From Algoriphagus taiwanensis (GTDB taxonomy: Bacteria; Bacteroidota; Bacteroidia; Cytophagales; Cyclobacteriaceae), in NCBI RefSeq assembly GCF_036245645.1, contig NZ_BTPE01000002.1, positions 124,001 to 188,000 of the forward strand: DNA of 64,000 nucleotides, read 5' to 3'. Positions 25,474-33,196 of the stretch are shown here, piece after piece. Position numbers and translations under genes: made by a program. How positions within the stretch are numbered: the first letter of the stretch is position 1; each line of letters starts with the position of its first letter. The notes beneath the pieces were generated by a model. The model searched no databases. It saw only the letters and a list, made by a program, of their open reading frames with translations, and was not told the origin of the DNA.

Positions 25474-26547
25474 TCACTTATCCAAGATCTCCGTCTGCTT
25501 TCTGATCGATTCCTGATGGATCACCCGGTAGATCTCTTCGACGGCCTCTGAGTTCAATCCCAGTTTTCTTCCCCATTCCGGTCTGGATTGAAACACCTCC
25601 TGCCAACGCTCCCGCTGAAAAGCGGCCACATTGTTGGCTTTTTTGTATTCTCCGATTTTTTCGACCAAATGCATTCTTCGGGCAAAAGCCTCCAATAGCT
25701 CCCGATCGGATTCATCGATTTGCTGACGGATTTCTTCCAGTTGATGAAGAGCATCCGGTCCCTCAAAGTGAATTTTTCGGGTTTTTAAATAACCAATTAG
25801 TTCTCCAAGAGCTTCAGGAGTCAACTGTTGTGCAGCATCTGTCCATGCGGTATCCGGCTGATAATGCGACTCAATCATCAGTCCGTCAAAATTCAAATCC
25901 AAGGCCTTTTGGGCTATTTCCGGTACCAAAATCCGCTTGCCCGAGATATGGCTGGGATCGTTGATCATTGGGATTTCCGGACGGATGGTTCGAAACTCGA
26001 TGGGGATTTGCCACATCGGTGAGTTTCGGTGGATGGTATCCCGATAGTTGGAAAAACCCCGATGGATTGCACCAAGGCGAGTTAGCCCCACACTCTCCAA
26101 GCGCTCAAATGCTCCTAACCACAAAGCCAAATCTGGATTAACCGGATTTTTGATCAAAACCGGAATATCCACTCCTCTGAGACTTTCGGCAATTTCCTGA
26201 ACCGTAAACGGATTGACCGTGGACCTAGCCCCAATCCAAAGCACATCAATTCCACTTTTTAATGCCTCTTCAACGTGATTTGCCGCCGCCACTTCGATAG
26301 CAAATCTGACAGGATACTCTTTCTTTATTGATTCAATCCAAGGTAAAGCCAACGCTCCTATGCCCTCAAATCCGTTGGGCCTCGTTCTTGGTTTCCATAC
26401 TCCCGCTCGGATCAATTGAATATTTTGCTTGACCAACTCAGAGACAGTTGCTCGCAATTGCTCAGGTGTCTCCGCACTACAGGGGCCTGCAATCAGGAAG
26501 GGGGCTTTTTCGAAATTAAATTCCGGAAAAGGAAAAAGATTTGTCAT
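25474..26547 (-). CDS. Second bifunctional DAHP synthase / chorismate mutase
   Basis: A paralogue of 23645-24742 with the same order: DAHP synthase (FLIAGPCSAETPEQ, RAGVWKPRTRPNGFEG, IKNPVNPDLALWLGAFERL, NDPSHISGKR) and a C-terminal AroQ chorismate mutase (LEEIRQQIDESDRELLEAF). The start is taken at ATG 26547; ATG 26559 is four codons upstream and possible, and the open frame to 26649 is less likely as it enters the divergent promoter region. It is a single-gene transcript and has no Phe/Tyr leader peptide. Two isozymes with different control are common in bacteria. Confidence 0.93.
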   Translation of the reverse strand: MTNLFPFPEFNFEKAPFLIAGPCSAETPEQLRATVSELVKQNIQLIRAGVWKPRTRPNGFEGIGALALPWIESIKKEYPVRFAIEVAAANHVEEALKSGIDVLWIGARSTVNPFTVQEIAESLRGVDIPVLIKNPVNPDLALWLGAFERLESVGLTRLGAIHRGFSNYRDTIHRNSPMWQIPIEFRTIRPEIPMINDPSHISGKRILVPEIAQKALDLNFDGLMIESHYQPDTAWTDAAQQLTPEALGELIGYLKTRKIHFEGPDALHQLEEIRQQIDESDRELLEAFARRMHLVEKIGEYKKANNVAAFQRERWQEVFQSRPEWGRKLGLNSEAVEEIYRVIHQESIRKQTEILDK

Positions 26548-26581
26548 ACTTGGGTTCATGGATGCAAAACTAGCTAGCCAT

Positions 26582-26600
26582 ATCCAAAGTTTCTTTGGAT
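26582..26600. promoter_or_regulatory. Perfect inverted repeat between aro isozyme and proline dehydrogenase
   Basis: ATCCAAAG-TTT-CTTTGGAT is an exact eight-base inverted repeat in the 145-base divergent region. It could be an operator for either gene or a hairpin in the 5' leader of the DAHP synthase isozyme. No T run follows on either strand immediately. Confidence 0.4.
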
Positions 26601-26675
26601 GAAAATTTTTGGATTTTTTCCTCAAACGCCTCCGGCAAAACCCAAACAAAGCGGAAGTGCCTGTGGTTTTTTTGA

Positions 26676-26683
26676 TATCTTTG
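26676..26683 (+). promoter_or_regulatory. Candidate -7 element of the proline dehydrogenase gene
   Basis: TATCTTTG matches TAnnTTTG and ends nine bases before the ATG at 26693. If used, the mRNA would be almost leaderless. No clear -33 element was found. Confidence 0.45.
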
Positions 26684-26692
26684 CAGCCTTAA

Positions 26693-27880
26693 ATGAGCGA
26701 TATGCCCGTCAAACCCAAAATTTCTTTTGAGAATCTGGAAGTGGCCTTTGCTTCCAAATCCGATGCAGAACTCAGAAAAATGTATCTGATTTTTGCAACC
26801 TTGAACAATAACCTGATCTCTGATCTGGGGATTGGCTTGGCCAACTTGGCCTTCAAGCTCAAGCTTCCGGTCAAGGGAATCATGAAAAAGACCATGTTTG
26901 GGCATTTCTGTGGGGGAGAAACTATCGCAGAAAGCATTCAGGCAGCGAGTAAGCTCGCCAAATATGGGGTGCATGCGATTTTGGATTTATCGGTCGAGGG
27001 AAAAGGAGATGAGGCTTCTTTTGACAAAACCTGTGAGGAAATCCATCAGACGCTCATCGAATCAGCCAAGACGGATTACATGCCTTTTGGGGTTTTCAAA
27101 GTGACCGGTTTGGGGGATTATCATATTATGGAAAAAATTCAGGCAGGTGAAAAACTCAGACCGGCTGAGGAAAAGGCATTTGCCAAAATGAAGGGGAGAG
27201 TGGACAAGCTCTGCAAGTCAGCCCACGATTTGGGCTTGAAAATCCTCGTGGATGCTGAGGAGTCCTGGTTCCAAAATGTAATCGATGACCTGGCTTATGA
27301 AGCCATGGAAAAATACAATCGGGAGCGCTGTGTGGTGTACAATACCTATCAGATGTATCGCCATGATTCCTTGGAACGATTGAAAAAGGCGCATCAAGTG
27401 GCGCTGGAGAAAGGTTATCATTTTGGTGCCAAGCCGGTTCGGGGTGCATACATGGAGAAAGAAAGGGAAAGAGCCGAGGAAGTGGGCTATGTGGATCCGA
27501 TCCAACCCAATAAAGAAGCAACCGACCGGGATTACGATGCGGCCATTCAATACAGTGTGGAAAATGGAATTTACTTGGTTTGTGCCACACACAATGAGAA
27601 AAGCTCCTTGCAGCTAACCGATTGGATGAATCTCCATGGGATTGATCCCAAATCGGATCGGGTATTTTTCTCTCAACTTTATGGAATGAGCGACAATATA
27701 TCCTTCAATCTGGCTAAAGCCGGATATCGTGTAGTCAAATACGTACCATACGGTCCGGTCGAAAAAGTAATGCCTTATCTAACCCGTCGCGCAGCGGAAA
27801 ATACTTCCATTGCTGGCCAAAGCAGCCGAGAATTTGAGCTGGTGAAGCGGGAAATGAAGAGAAGAAAGAGTAGGGGGTAG
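26693..27880 (+). CDS. Proline dehydrogenase
   Basis: A 395-residue FAD-dependent enzyme oxidising proline to pyrroline-5-carboxylate. The TIM-barrel PRODH pattern is clear: VDAEESWFQNVIDDL, VYNTYQMYRHDSLERL, GAKPVRGAYMEKERE and the final RRAAENTSI near residue 365, which contributes to substrate and flavin binding. It is the single-domain form, so the P5C dehydrogenase must be encoded elsewhere. The gene is divergent from the second DAHP synthase with which it shares a short regulatory gap. Its downstream gap holds only repeat words. Confidence 0.92.
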   Translation: MSDMPVKPKISFENLEVAFASKSDAELRKMYLIFATLNNNLISDLGIGLANLAFKLKLPVKGIMKKTMFGHFCGGETIAESIQAASKLAKYGVHAILDLSVEGKGDEASFDKTCEEIHQTLIESAKTDYMPFGVFKVTGLGDYHIMEKIQAGEKLRPAEEKAFAKMKGRVDKLCKSAHDLGLKILVDAEESWFQNVIDDLAYEAMEKYNRERCVVYNTYQMYRHDSLERLKKAHQVALEKGYHFGAKPVRGAYMEKERERAEEVGYVDPIQPNKEATDRDYDAAIQYSVENGIYLVCATHNEKSSLQLTDWMNLHGIDPKSDRVFFSQLYGMSDNISFNLAKAGYRVVKYVPYGPVEKVMPYLTRRAAENTSIAGQSSREFELVKREMKRRKSRG

Positions 27881-27890
27881 GCCTTTTTCG

Positions 27891-28101
27891 AAAGTCAGAA
27901 TGCTGAAGTCTGAAATCTGAAAAAGTTGACAGTAAGCAGTTAGCTGTTTTAGTCTGAGCACCTAAGAGACGAGAGTCTTACAGTCGAAGCCAGGTTGGAA
28001 TAGGCGGTTATAAGTGAGTAGTAAATAGTAAGTAGTAAATAGGATTTGATCGTCCAAGTAGGGTTAAAAACATCGAACATCGGACATCAAACATCGGACA
28101 A
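27891..28101. repeat. Cluster of intergenic word repeats
   Basis: The 236-base gap between proline dehydrogenase and lysS has no gene. It contains four different word types: gtcagaatgctgaagtctg with aaatctgaa (27891-27922), cagtaagcagttagctg (27926-27950), gtagtaaatagtaagtag (28013-28045) and catcgaacatcggacat with caaacatcggacaat (28070-28101). Each is a tandem of an 8-10 base word. A lysS promoter must lie here but I cannot place it. Confidence 0.55.
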
Positions 28102-28116
28102 TAATTAACAAACAGA

Positions 28117-29820
28117 ATGCAACTTCTTAGCGAACAGGAACTTGAACGTAGAAAAGACAGGGAAGAACTTTATGCCTTGGGGATTAATCCCTATCCGGCG
28201 GAGTCTTTTCCGGTCAATGTAACTGCCGAAGATATTCATAGAAATTACGAAAACAGAAAGACCGACTACAAGGACATTTCGATAGCAGGAAGATTGATGA
28301 GCCGAAGAATCATGGGTTCGGCCTCTTTTGGGGAAATCCAGGACTCTACCGGTCGCCTTCAGATCTATGTTCGTCGAGACGATATTTGTCCGGGAGAGGA
28401 TAAGACCCTTTATAACAGCGTCTTCAAAAAGCTCTTGGGGATAGGTGATTTCGTTGGACTCAAAGGATACATTTTTACCACCCAAACAGGTGAAATTTCC
28501 CTTCACGTGACTGAGATGAAGGTCCTCTCCAAGGCGGTAAAACCTCTTCCTGTCGTGAAAAGAGACGAAGAAGGCAATGTCTATGACGGATTTACCGATC
28601 CTGAGCAGCGCTATCGTCAGCGATACGTGGACTTGACGGTCAATCCTGAATTCAAAAAGACATTTATCACCCGTTCCAGAATCATTTCCAACATGCGGCG
28701 CTATTTTGACGATCATGGATGGCTGGAAGTCGAGACGCCAATTCTTCAGGCAGTGCATGGTGGAGCGGCCGCAAGGCCATTTATGACCCATCACAATACC
28801 TTGGACATGCCGCTTTTTCTGAGAATCGCCAATGAGCTTTACCTCAAGCGATTGATCGTGGGAGGATTTGACGGGGTTTATGAGTTTGGAAAAATGTTCA
28901 GAAACGAAGGCATGGACCGAACTCACAATCCGGAATTTACCTCTATGGAAATCTATGTCGCCTACAAAGATTATATCTGGATGATGGAGATGGTGGAGGA
29001 GTTGCTCGAAAAAGTCACTGAATCCATTCATGGTGAGACGGTCGTGAAAGTGGGTGGAAAGGAAATTGACTTTGCAGGGCCATACCGCCGGCTGACCATG
29101 TTTGATTCCATCAAGGAATATGCAGGCATCGATGTGAGCGAAATGGATGAAGAAGGACTGAGAAAAGTTTGCGCTGACCTGGGTATCGAAGTGGATCCTT
29201 CCATGGGCAAAGGAAAACTGATCGATGAGATCTTCGGTGCCAAGGTGGAGGCCAATTTGGTTCAGCCAACTTATATCACAGACTACCCGATCGAGATGAC
29301 TCCCTTGGCGAAAAAGCACCGCAGCAAAGCAGGATTGGTGGAGCGATTTGAGCTTTTTGTCAACGGAAAGGAAATTGCCAACGCCTATTCCGAGTTGAAT
29401 GATCCGATCGATCAGCGTGAGCGATTTGAGGAGCAACTGAAACTGGCCGCTCGAGGAGACGATGAAGCGATGGCCATGGATGAGGATTTCCTTCGCTCGC
29501 TGGAATACGGCATGCCTCCTACTGCCGGTTTGGGTATCGGAATAGACCGATTGACCATGCTTCTGACTGACAATTCTACCATTCAAGAAGTCTTGTTTTT
29601 CCCTCAGATGAGACCGGAGAAAAAGGCGGTGGAACTCACCGAGGAAGAAAAAGTAATCATGGACTTACTGGGTAAAAACCATCCTGCTTCTCTTCCCGAA
29701 TTGAAGTCTCAGTCCGGCCTAAGTGGCAAAAAATGGGATGTATCCATGAAAGGACTTTCTCAAAAAGGCTTGGTCAAAGTGACCAAGGAAGGAGAGAGTT
29801 TGACAGTGGATTTTATTTAG
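28117..29820 (+). CDS. lysS: Lysine--tRNA ligase, class II
   Basis: A 567-residue class II aminoacyl-tRNA synthetase. An N-terminal OB-fold for anticodon binding (about residues 55-150, SIAGRLMSRRIMGSASFGEI) precedes the catalytic core with motif 2 MFRNEGMDRTHNPEFT and motif 3 GMPPTAGLGIGIDRLTMLLT. About 60 residues follow the usual end near residue 505: NHPASLPELKSQSGLSGKK and on, which looks like a small winged-helix or HTH extension. This tail is known in several Bacteroidota enzymes; its role is unclear. Confidence 0.97.
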   Translation: MQLLSEQELERRKDREELYALGINPYPAESFPVNVTAEDIHRNYENRKTDYKDISIAGRLMSRRIMGSASFGEIQDSTGRLQIYVRRDDICPGEDKTLYNSVFKKLLGIGDFVGLKGYIFTTQTGEISLHVTEMKVLSKAVKPLPVVKRDEEGNVYDGFTDPEQRYRQRYVDLTVNPEFKKTFITRSRIISNMRRYFDDHGWLEVETPILQAVHGGAAARPFMTHHNTLDMPLFLRIANELYLKRLIVGGFDGVYEFGKMFRNEGMDRTHNPEFTSMEIYVAYKDYIWMMEMVEELLEKVTESIHGETVVKVGGKEIDFAGPYRRLTMFDSIKEYAGIDVSEMDEEGLRKVCADLGIEVDPSMGKGKLIDEIFGAKVEANLVQPTYITDYPIEMTPLAKKHRSKAGLVERFELFVNGKEIANAYSELNDPIDQRERFEEQLKLAARGDDEAMAMDEDFLRSLEYGMPPTAGLGIGIDRLTMLLTDNSTIQEVLFFPQMRPEKKAVELTEEEKVIMDLLGKNHPASLPELKSQSGLSGKKWDVSMKGLSQKGLVKVTKEGESLTVDFI

Positions 29821-29842
29821 TAAACGAAATTCTATTACCTTA

Positions 29843-29870
29843 AGCCCTGGATTTTATTCAGGGTTTTTTG
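29843..29870 (+). terminator. Terminator of lysS
   Basis: CCCTG (29845-29849) pairs with CAGGG (29859-29863) around GATTTTATT, extended by outer A-T pairs and followed by six T residues, 25 bases after the lysS stop codon. Confidence 0.75.
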
Positions 29871-29887
29871 TTTTGCTATTTTGAAAA

Positions 29888-30454
29888 ATGAAATTATATA
29901 CTTTTAGCTTATTCTTAATTTTAGTAGGCTGCAAGTCAAGCAATCCAACCATCGAAAAAGATGAAGTTTTTGATGTGGCTGCCATTATTACTGAGTTAAT
30001 CGAAAGCGGATATATTGATCGAAAAATACCAATCTCTGATAGATTGAAAACAATAGAATACTACACTTTGGAGTATTCCGATGATAGTCTTTTAGCGCCT
30101 CCCCCAACTCCATTTGCTAAAAATGAAGAAGATATTATTAAATGGGTTGATTCTGAATATTTTCCAAATGACTCAACTACAAGAAATCATATTCGATATC
30201 AACTCAAGTATTTAAACGAAAATAGAAGTCAATTTCGTTTGATTAAAGGGGATTTGAAGTTGAGAGAATTCGACAAAGTCTTTCCGGGTCATTGCTATTT
30301 TTTTTATAAACCCATTTTTAATCAGGATTCTTCAGCTTTGTTTCTTCAACACGACAGATATTATGGTTATTTTGGTGATGGAGGTATTCATGTGGTGGTG
30401 AAGGTAAATCATAAATGGGTAGTTAATAAGGCTGTTCATACTTGGGAGAATTGA
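29888..30454 (+). CDS. Hypothetical lipoprotein
   Basis: A 188-residue protein with a short lipoprotein signal, lipobox ILVGC at about residues 11-15. The mature part is rich in charged and aromatic residues and has no motif I recognise. The gene is distinctly more AT-rich than its neighbours, uses many AAT/ATT codons, and is flanked by unrelated genes, which would fit recent acquisition. It has no operon partner; the next gene is convergent. Confidence 0.7.
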   Translation: MKLYTFSLFLILVGCKSSNPTIEKDEVFDVAAIITELIESGYIDRKIPISDRLKTIEYYTLEYSDDSLLAPPPTPFAKNEEDIIKWVDSEYFPNDSTTRNHIRYQLKYLNENRSQFRLIKGDLKLREFDKVFPGHCYFFYKPIFNQDSSALFLQHDRYYGYFGDGGIHVVVKVNHKWVVNKAVHTWEN

Positions 30455-30501
30455 TACAGATAAAAAGAAAGCGTCAATCTTTATTATTCATTTCATAATT
30501 T

Positions 30502-31092
30502 TCATTTCAAAATCATCTCTCTCAGCTCGACCAGTCTCCTCAGCTCTTTAATTTCCTTGAGTACATTTTTTCTAATCAAAAGGGTCAGGATTATTCCCGG
30601 AATAAAGTAGGAACAAACCATGGCTCCCATCCAAAAGGAAGGAATGTACTTGGAAAATTCAGGTAGCAATAGAATGAATCCCAAGGTATATCCACCGAGT
30701 GTCAAATAAGTGAAAAACCCATGAATCCTAAGTCGAAGCTGAAGGTATTTCTTTTCAGATTCCAGATTTTCCAGGGCAGATTGGGTGATTTCCTTTTTTC
30801 TAGATCGACTGATACTGTATCCCTCAAGCAAAATTCTGAGCAGGAAAAACCCCAACATTATCCCCACACCCACATGACTCAGCCCGTCTCTAAAGCCAAA
30901 ATAAAAGAGTAGAAAATAGCACATCATCAGAAAAGTCGAGCTTAAAATCAGGAGTGTGCTACGTTGAAACCTGAAGCTTTCCCGATTGAGTCGTTTGGCT
31001 TCATCGATGAGGTTTTGGGTAGGGGGTGGAGTAGGGAGATCGGCGGCGGATTTTTGCCAGCCGGATTTGAGAATATTTCCTAATTCATTCAT
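30502..31092 (-). CDS. Membrane protein, putative anti-sigma factor
   Basis: A 196-residue protein with an N-terminal cytoplasmic stretch (residues 1-43, WQKSAADLPTPPPTQNL), about four membrane helices (45-67, 72-90, 123-145, 152-172) and a short charged tail. Its start overlaps the end of the ECF sigma gene by eight bases. That position, the size and the short cytoplasmic N-terminus suggest it holds the sigma factor inactive at the membrane. There is no ZAS zinc motif or other anti-sigma domain that I can name, so the role rests on context. Confidence 0.55.
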   Translation of the reverse strand: MNELGNILKSGWQKSAADLPTPPPTQNLIDEAKRLNRESFRFQRSTLLILSSTFLMMCYFLLFYFGFRDGLSHVGVGIMLGFFLLRILLEGYSISRSRKKEITQSALENLESEKKYLQLRLRIHGFFTYLTLGGYTLGFILLLPEFSKYIPSFWMGAMVCSYFIPGIILTLLIRKNVLKEIKELRRLVELREMILK

Positions 31093-31582
31093 GATTGATC
31101 AATTTTTTGAGTCTGAGTTTAATGCGGTGAATCTTTACCCGGAGGTTTCCCTCCATGATTCCCAGGATGGAGGCGATTTCTTCCTGAGGGACTTCATCCA
31201 GGAGAAGACCGGTAATCAGTCGATCGATTTCCGAGAGCTTTCCCATCGCTTCAAAAAGCATTTTGCTCGGGTCCGTCTCGGTAAATTCAATGATCTCGGC
31301 AGTTTCCTGATCCCGAAGTATTTCTCCGAGTTTTTCTTCTTGGGATCTTTCTTTTTTGAGATGATTCAGGCAAGTGTTGACGGTGATGCGGTAGATCCAG
31401 GTTTTTGGAGAAGACTCCTTCCTGAATCGGTCCAGATGATTCCATACCTGAATGAAAACCTCCTGCGCAAGGTCTTTGGACTGGTCCTCATCTCCTTTGA
31501 CAAATCCCAGGCAAAGCTGGAATACCATCCGATAATGCGCCTGATAGAGCGATTCAAAGCTGATGGGCGAGGAATGACTCAC
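31085..31582 (-). CDS. ECF-type RNA polymerase sigma factor
   Basis: A 165-residue sigma factor with region 2 (LYQAHYRMVFQLCLGFVKGD to DLAQEVFIQVW, residues 12-57) and region 4 (EVPQEEIASILGIMEGNLRV at about 130-150). Linking both, the conserved TWIYRITVNTCLNHLK marks region 2.3-2.4. It is the middle gene of three on the minus strand: a secreted alpha/beta hydrolase upstream (four-base overlap) and a membrane protein downstream (eight-base overlap), which is the likely anti-sigma factor. Target genes are unknown; autoregulation is usual for this class. Confidence 0.92.
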   Translation of the reverse strand: MSHSSPISFESLYQAHYRMVFQLCLGFVKGDEDQSKDLAQEVFIQVWNHLDRFRKESSPKTWIYRITVNTCLNHLKKERSQEEKLGEILRDQETAEIIEFTETDPSKMLFEAMGKLSEIDRLITGLLLDEVPQEEIASILGIMEGNLRVKIHRIKLRLKKLINHE

Positions 31583-32412
31583 TGGGAAATGAAGCTACTA
31601 AGTTGCTGATTGAACCACTCCGGCTGATCCAGCATCAGGTAATGCCTGCTCTCAGCTGCGAAAGCAAAGGTCGTATGAGGAAGGGTGGAATATTGGTTTT
31701 TCATGGTTTCCATAGCACCGGGGCCAAAGGGTTGTCCTGCCACCATAATCAGCACGGGAGCTTGAATGCTGGGCAAAAGCGGTCGGCTGTCCAATTTAAG
31801 CAGATCTACATATCCAAAGACAAAAGTTTTTCGATCTGCCATACTCATCCAGGATTTGACTTGGGCTTGATCTTCTGGGCGAGTCATCATGTTTTGGGTC
31901 ATTTGATCCAGATAGGCACCTCGCGCGGCCTCATCCATCGCGATCAACTGGTCATTGTAAGGACTTTGGTAGGTTAAAGCTTCGGCTGGTACTCCGGGCA
32001 TCATCACCTCCCGCATGCAGGCAAGCGCATCGACAATCACTACTTTTTGGATTTTGTCTGAAAAATAAGCAGCCAAATCCAAGGCAAGATTTCCACCCAT
32101 GCTGTGCCCGACGAGGGTGATATTTTCCAAATTCTGATCTTCGATATATGTTATCAGATCTGATTTGAGTTTGCCATACCAGGGCATTTCGACCGGAGAG
32201 ACCCCTCCAAAACCCGCATAGGTTACTACATGGGATTGAAAATTCGGGAGATTTTGGACGGTGGTATTCCAAACTTCCCCGGGAGTAGCGAATCCCGGGA
32301 GAAAAATAATGGGCTTTCCGGAGCCTTTGCTTTCTACCTTGACGGAAGATTGAGCGTAAAGGGAGCTCTGAATCAGTATCAGAACGAATAGGAGGAGAAG
32401 GGGCTTTTTCAT
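31579..32412 (-). CDS. Secreted alpha/beta hydrolase
   Basis: A 277-residue protein started at ATG 32412, giving a signal peptide (MKKPLLLLFVLILIQSSLYA). The alpha/beta hydrolase fold is shown by IIFLPGFATPGEVWN (oxyanion region), the nucleophile elbow GHSMGGN, an acidic residue near VLIMVAGQPFGPG and a final catalytic histidine in ESRHYLMLDQP. Substrate unknown; esterase or lipase-like activity in the periplasm is likely. It leads an operon with an ECF sigma factor and a putative anti-sigma factor, so the sigma factor could respond to a ligand it makes or degrades. A hairpin (CAAGAAGA with TCTTCTTG) lies just before the start. Confidence 0.85.
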   Translation of the reverse strand: MKKPLLLLFVLILIQSSLYAQSSVKVESKGSGKPIIFLPGFATPGEVWNTTVQNLPNFQSHVVTYAGFGGVSPVEMPWYGKLKSDLITYIEDQNLENITLVGHSMGGNLALDLAAYFSDKIQKVVIVDALACMREVMMPGVPAEALTYQSPYNDQLIAMDEAARGAYLDQMTQNMMTRPEDQAQVKSWMSMADRKTFVFGYVDLLKLDSRPLLPSIQAPVLIMVAGQPFGPGAMETMKNQYSTLPHTTFAFAAESRHYLMLDQPEWFNQQLSSFISQ

Positions 32413-32649
32413 ATCAAGAAGAGTTTGTTTTTCTTCTTGGAAAACCAAAGCGATGATTTGTTACACCCTTTAGGATGAATTTTATTTTTTCTTAAAAAAA
32501 AGGAGACAGTTGCTATACCCGAGATCCATTTTCATAGAATAAAAAAAAACAACCCTCTGGAAAAAGAATGAGAAAAGATGAAATAATTAGCTAATAGCTA
32601 GGCTTTTATGGGTTTTGGTTTTATTTTCAAATCCATCGATTTTCTAAAA

Positions 32650-33192
32650 ATGCGTGACGTAACGATGACGGGGAGTACGAATCCCCACTTTTCGGCAATG
32701 AAAGCCCAATTTTTGAGGTGCTATGACGAACTCTCCCGAATGGCAAGGCAAAAACTAAGCATGGAGTACCATTCGAGTACTTTGGATACAGCCGCTTTGG
32801 TCCATGAAGCCTACCTGAAAATGGATAATCATGAAAAAGGTTATGTAGATAAAAAGCACTTTTTGGCTATTGCAGCTATTGTAATGCGAAGGTTTTTGGT
32901 GGATTATGCCCGGCAAAAAAAGAGTCAAAAACGTGGTGGTGATCAAATCCAGCTCACCTATGGCTCAGCCAATCAGGCCGTAATGACATCCCCGGAAGAA
33001 GTACTTCAGCTGAATGATGCCCTCAACCGACTTAAAGCACTCAATAATCGACATAGCCGGGTAGTGGAATTTCATTTTTTCGGAGGATATAAGCATGAAG
33101 AGATCGCCGAGATGATAGGCGTTTCCATTGATACAGTCAGAAGAGACTGGCGTCTTGCCAAGGCTTGGTTGAGTAAAGAACTTAGAAGGTAA
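32650..33192 (+). CDS. ECF-family sigma factor coupled to a Ser/Thr kinase
   Basis: A 180-residue protein of the ECF group whose genes stand next to Ser/Thr kinases. Region 2 is weakly conserved (YDELSRMARQKLSMEYHSS, TAALVHEAYLKM) and region 4 is strong (LNNRHSRVVEFHFFGGYKHE, IAEMIGVSIDTVRRDW). ATG 32650 is used; ATG 32608 (14 residues longer) and ATG 32665 are possible. The kinase gene follows after four bases. In such pairs the kinase is thought to activate the sigma factor by phosphorylation, which replaces an anti-sigma factor. The 195-base upstream gap holds A/T-rich sequence and no clear promoter. Confidence 0.85.
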   Translation: MRDVTMTGSTNPHFSAMKAQFLRCYDELSRMARQKLSMEYHSSTLDTAALVHEAYLKMDNHEKGYVDKKHFLAIAAIVMRRFLVDYARQKKSQKRGGDQIQLTYGSANQAVMTSPEEVLQLNDALNRLKALNNRHSRVVEFHFFGGYKHEEIAEMIGVSIDTVRRDWRLAKAWLSKELRR

Positions 33193-33196
33193 TCCA

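Noticed and set aside
26548..26692. Leader peptide or attenuator for the second DAHP synthase
   Set aside because: The 145-base gap holds no Phe/Tyr-rich frame and no terminator-like hairpin with a T run.
27891..28101. CRISPR-like array in the gap before lysS
   Set aside because: The repeated words are 8-10 bases in tandem without spacers of constant length and with no cas genes nearby.
28105..29586. Open frame of 493 codons antisense to lysS
   Set aside because: It lies wholly opposite lysS, has no recognisable motif and is explained by codon bias of the real gene.
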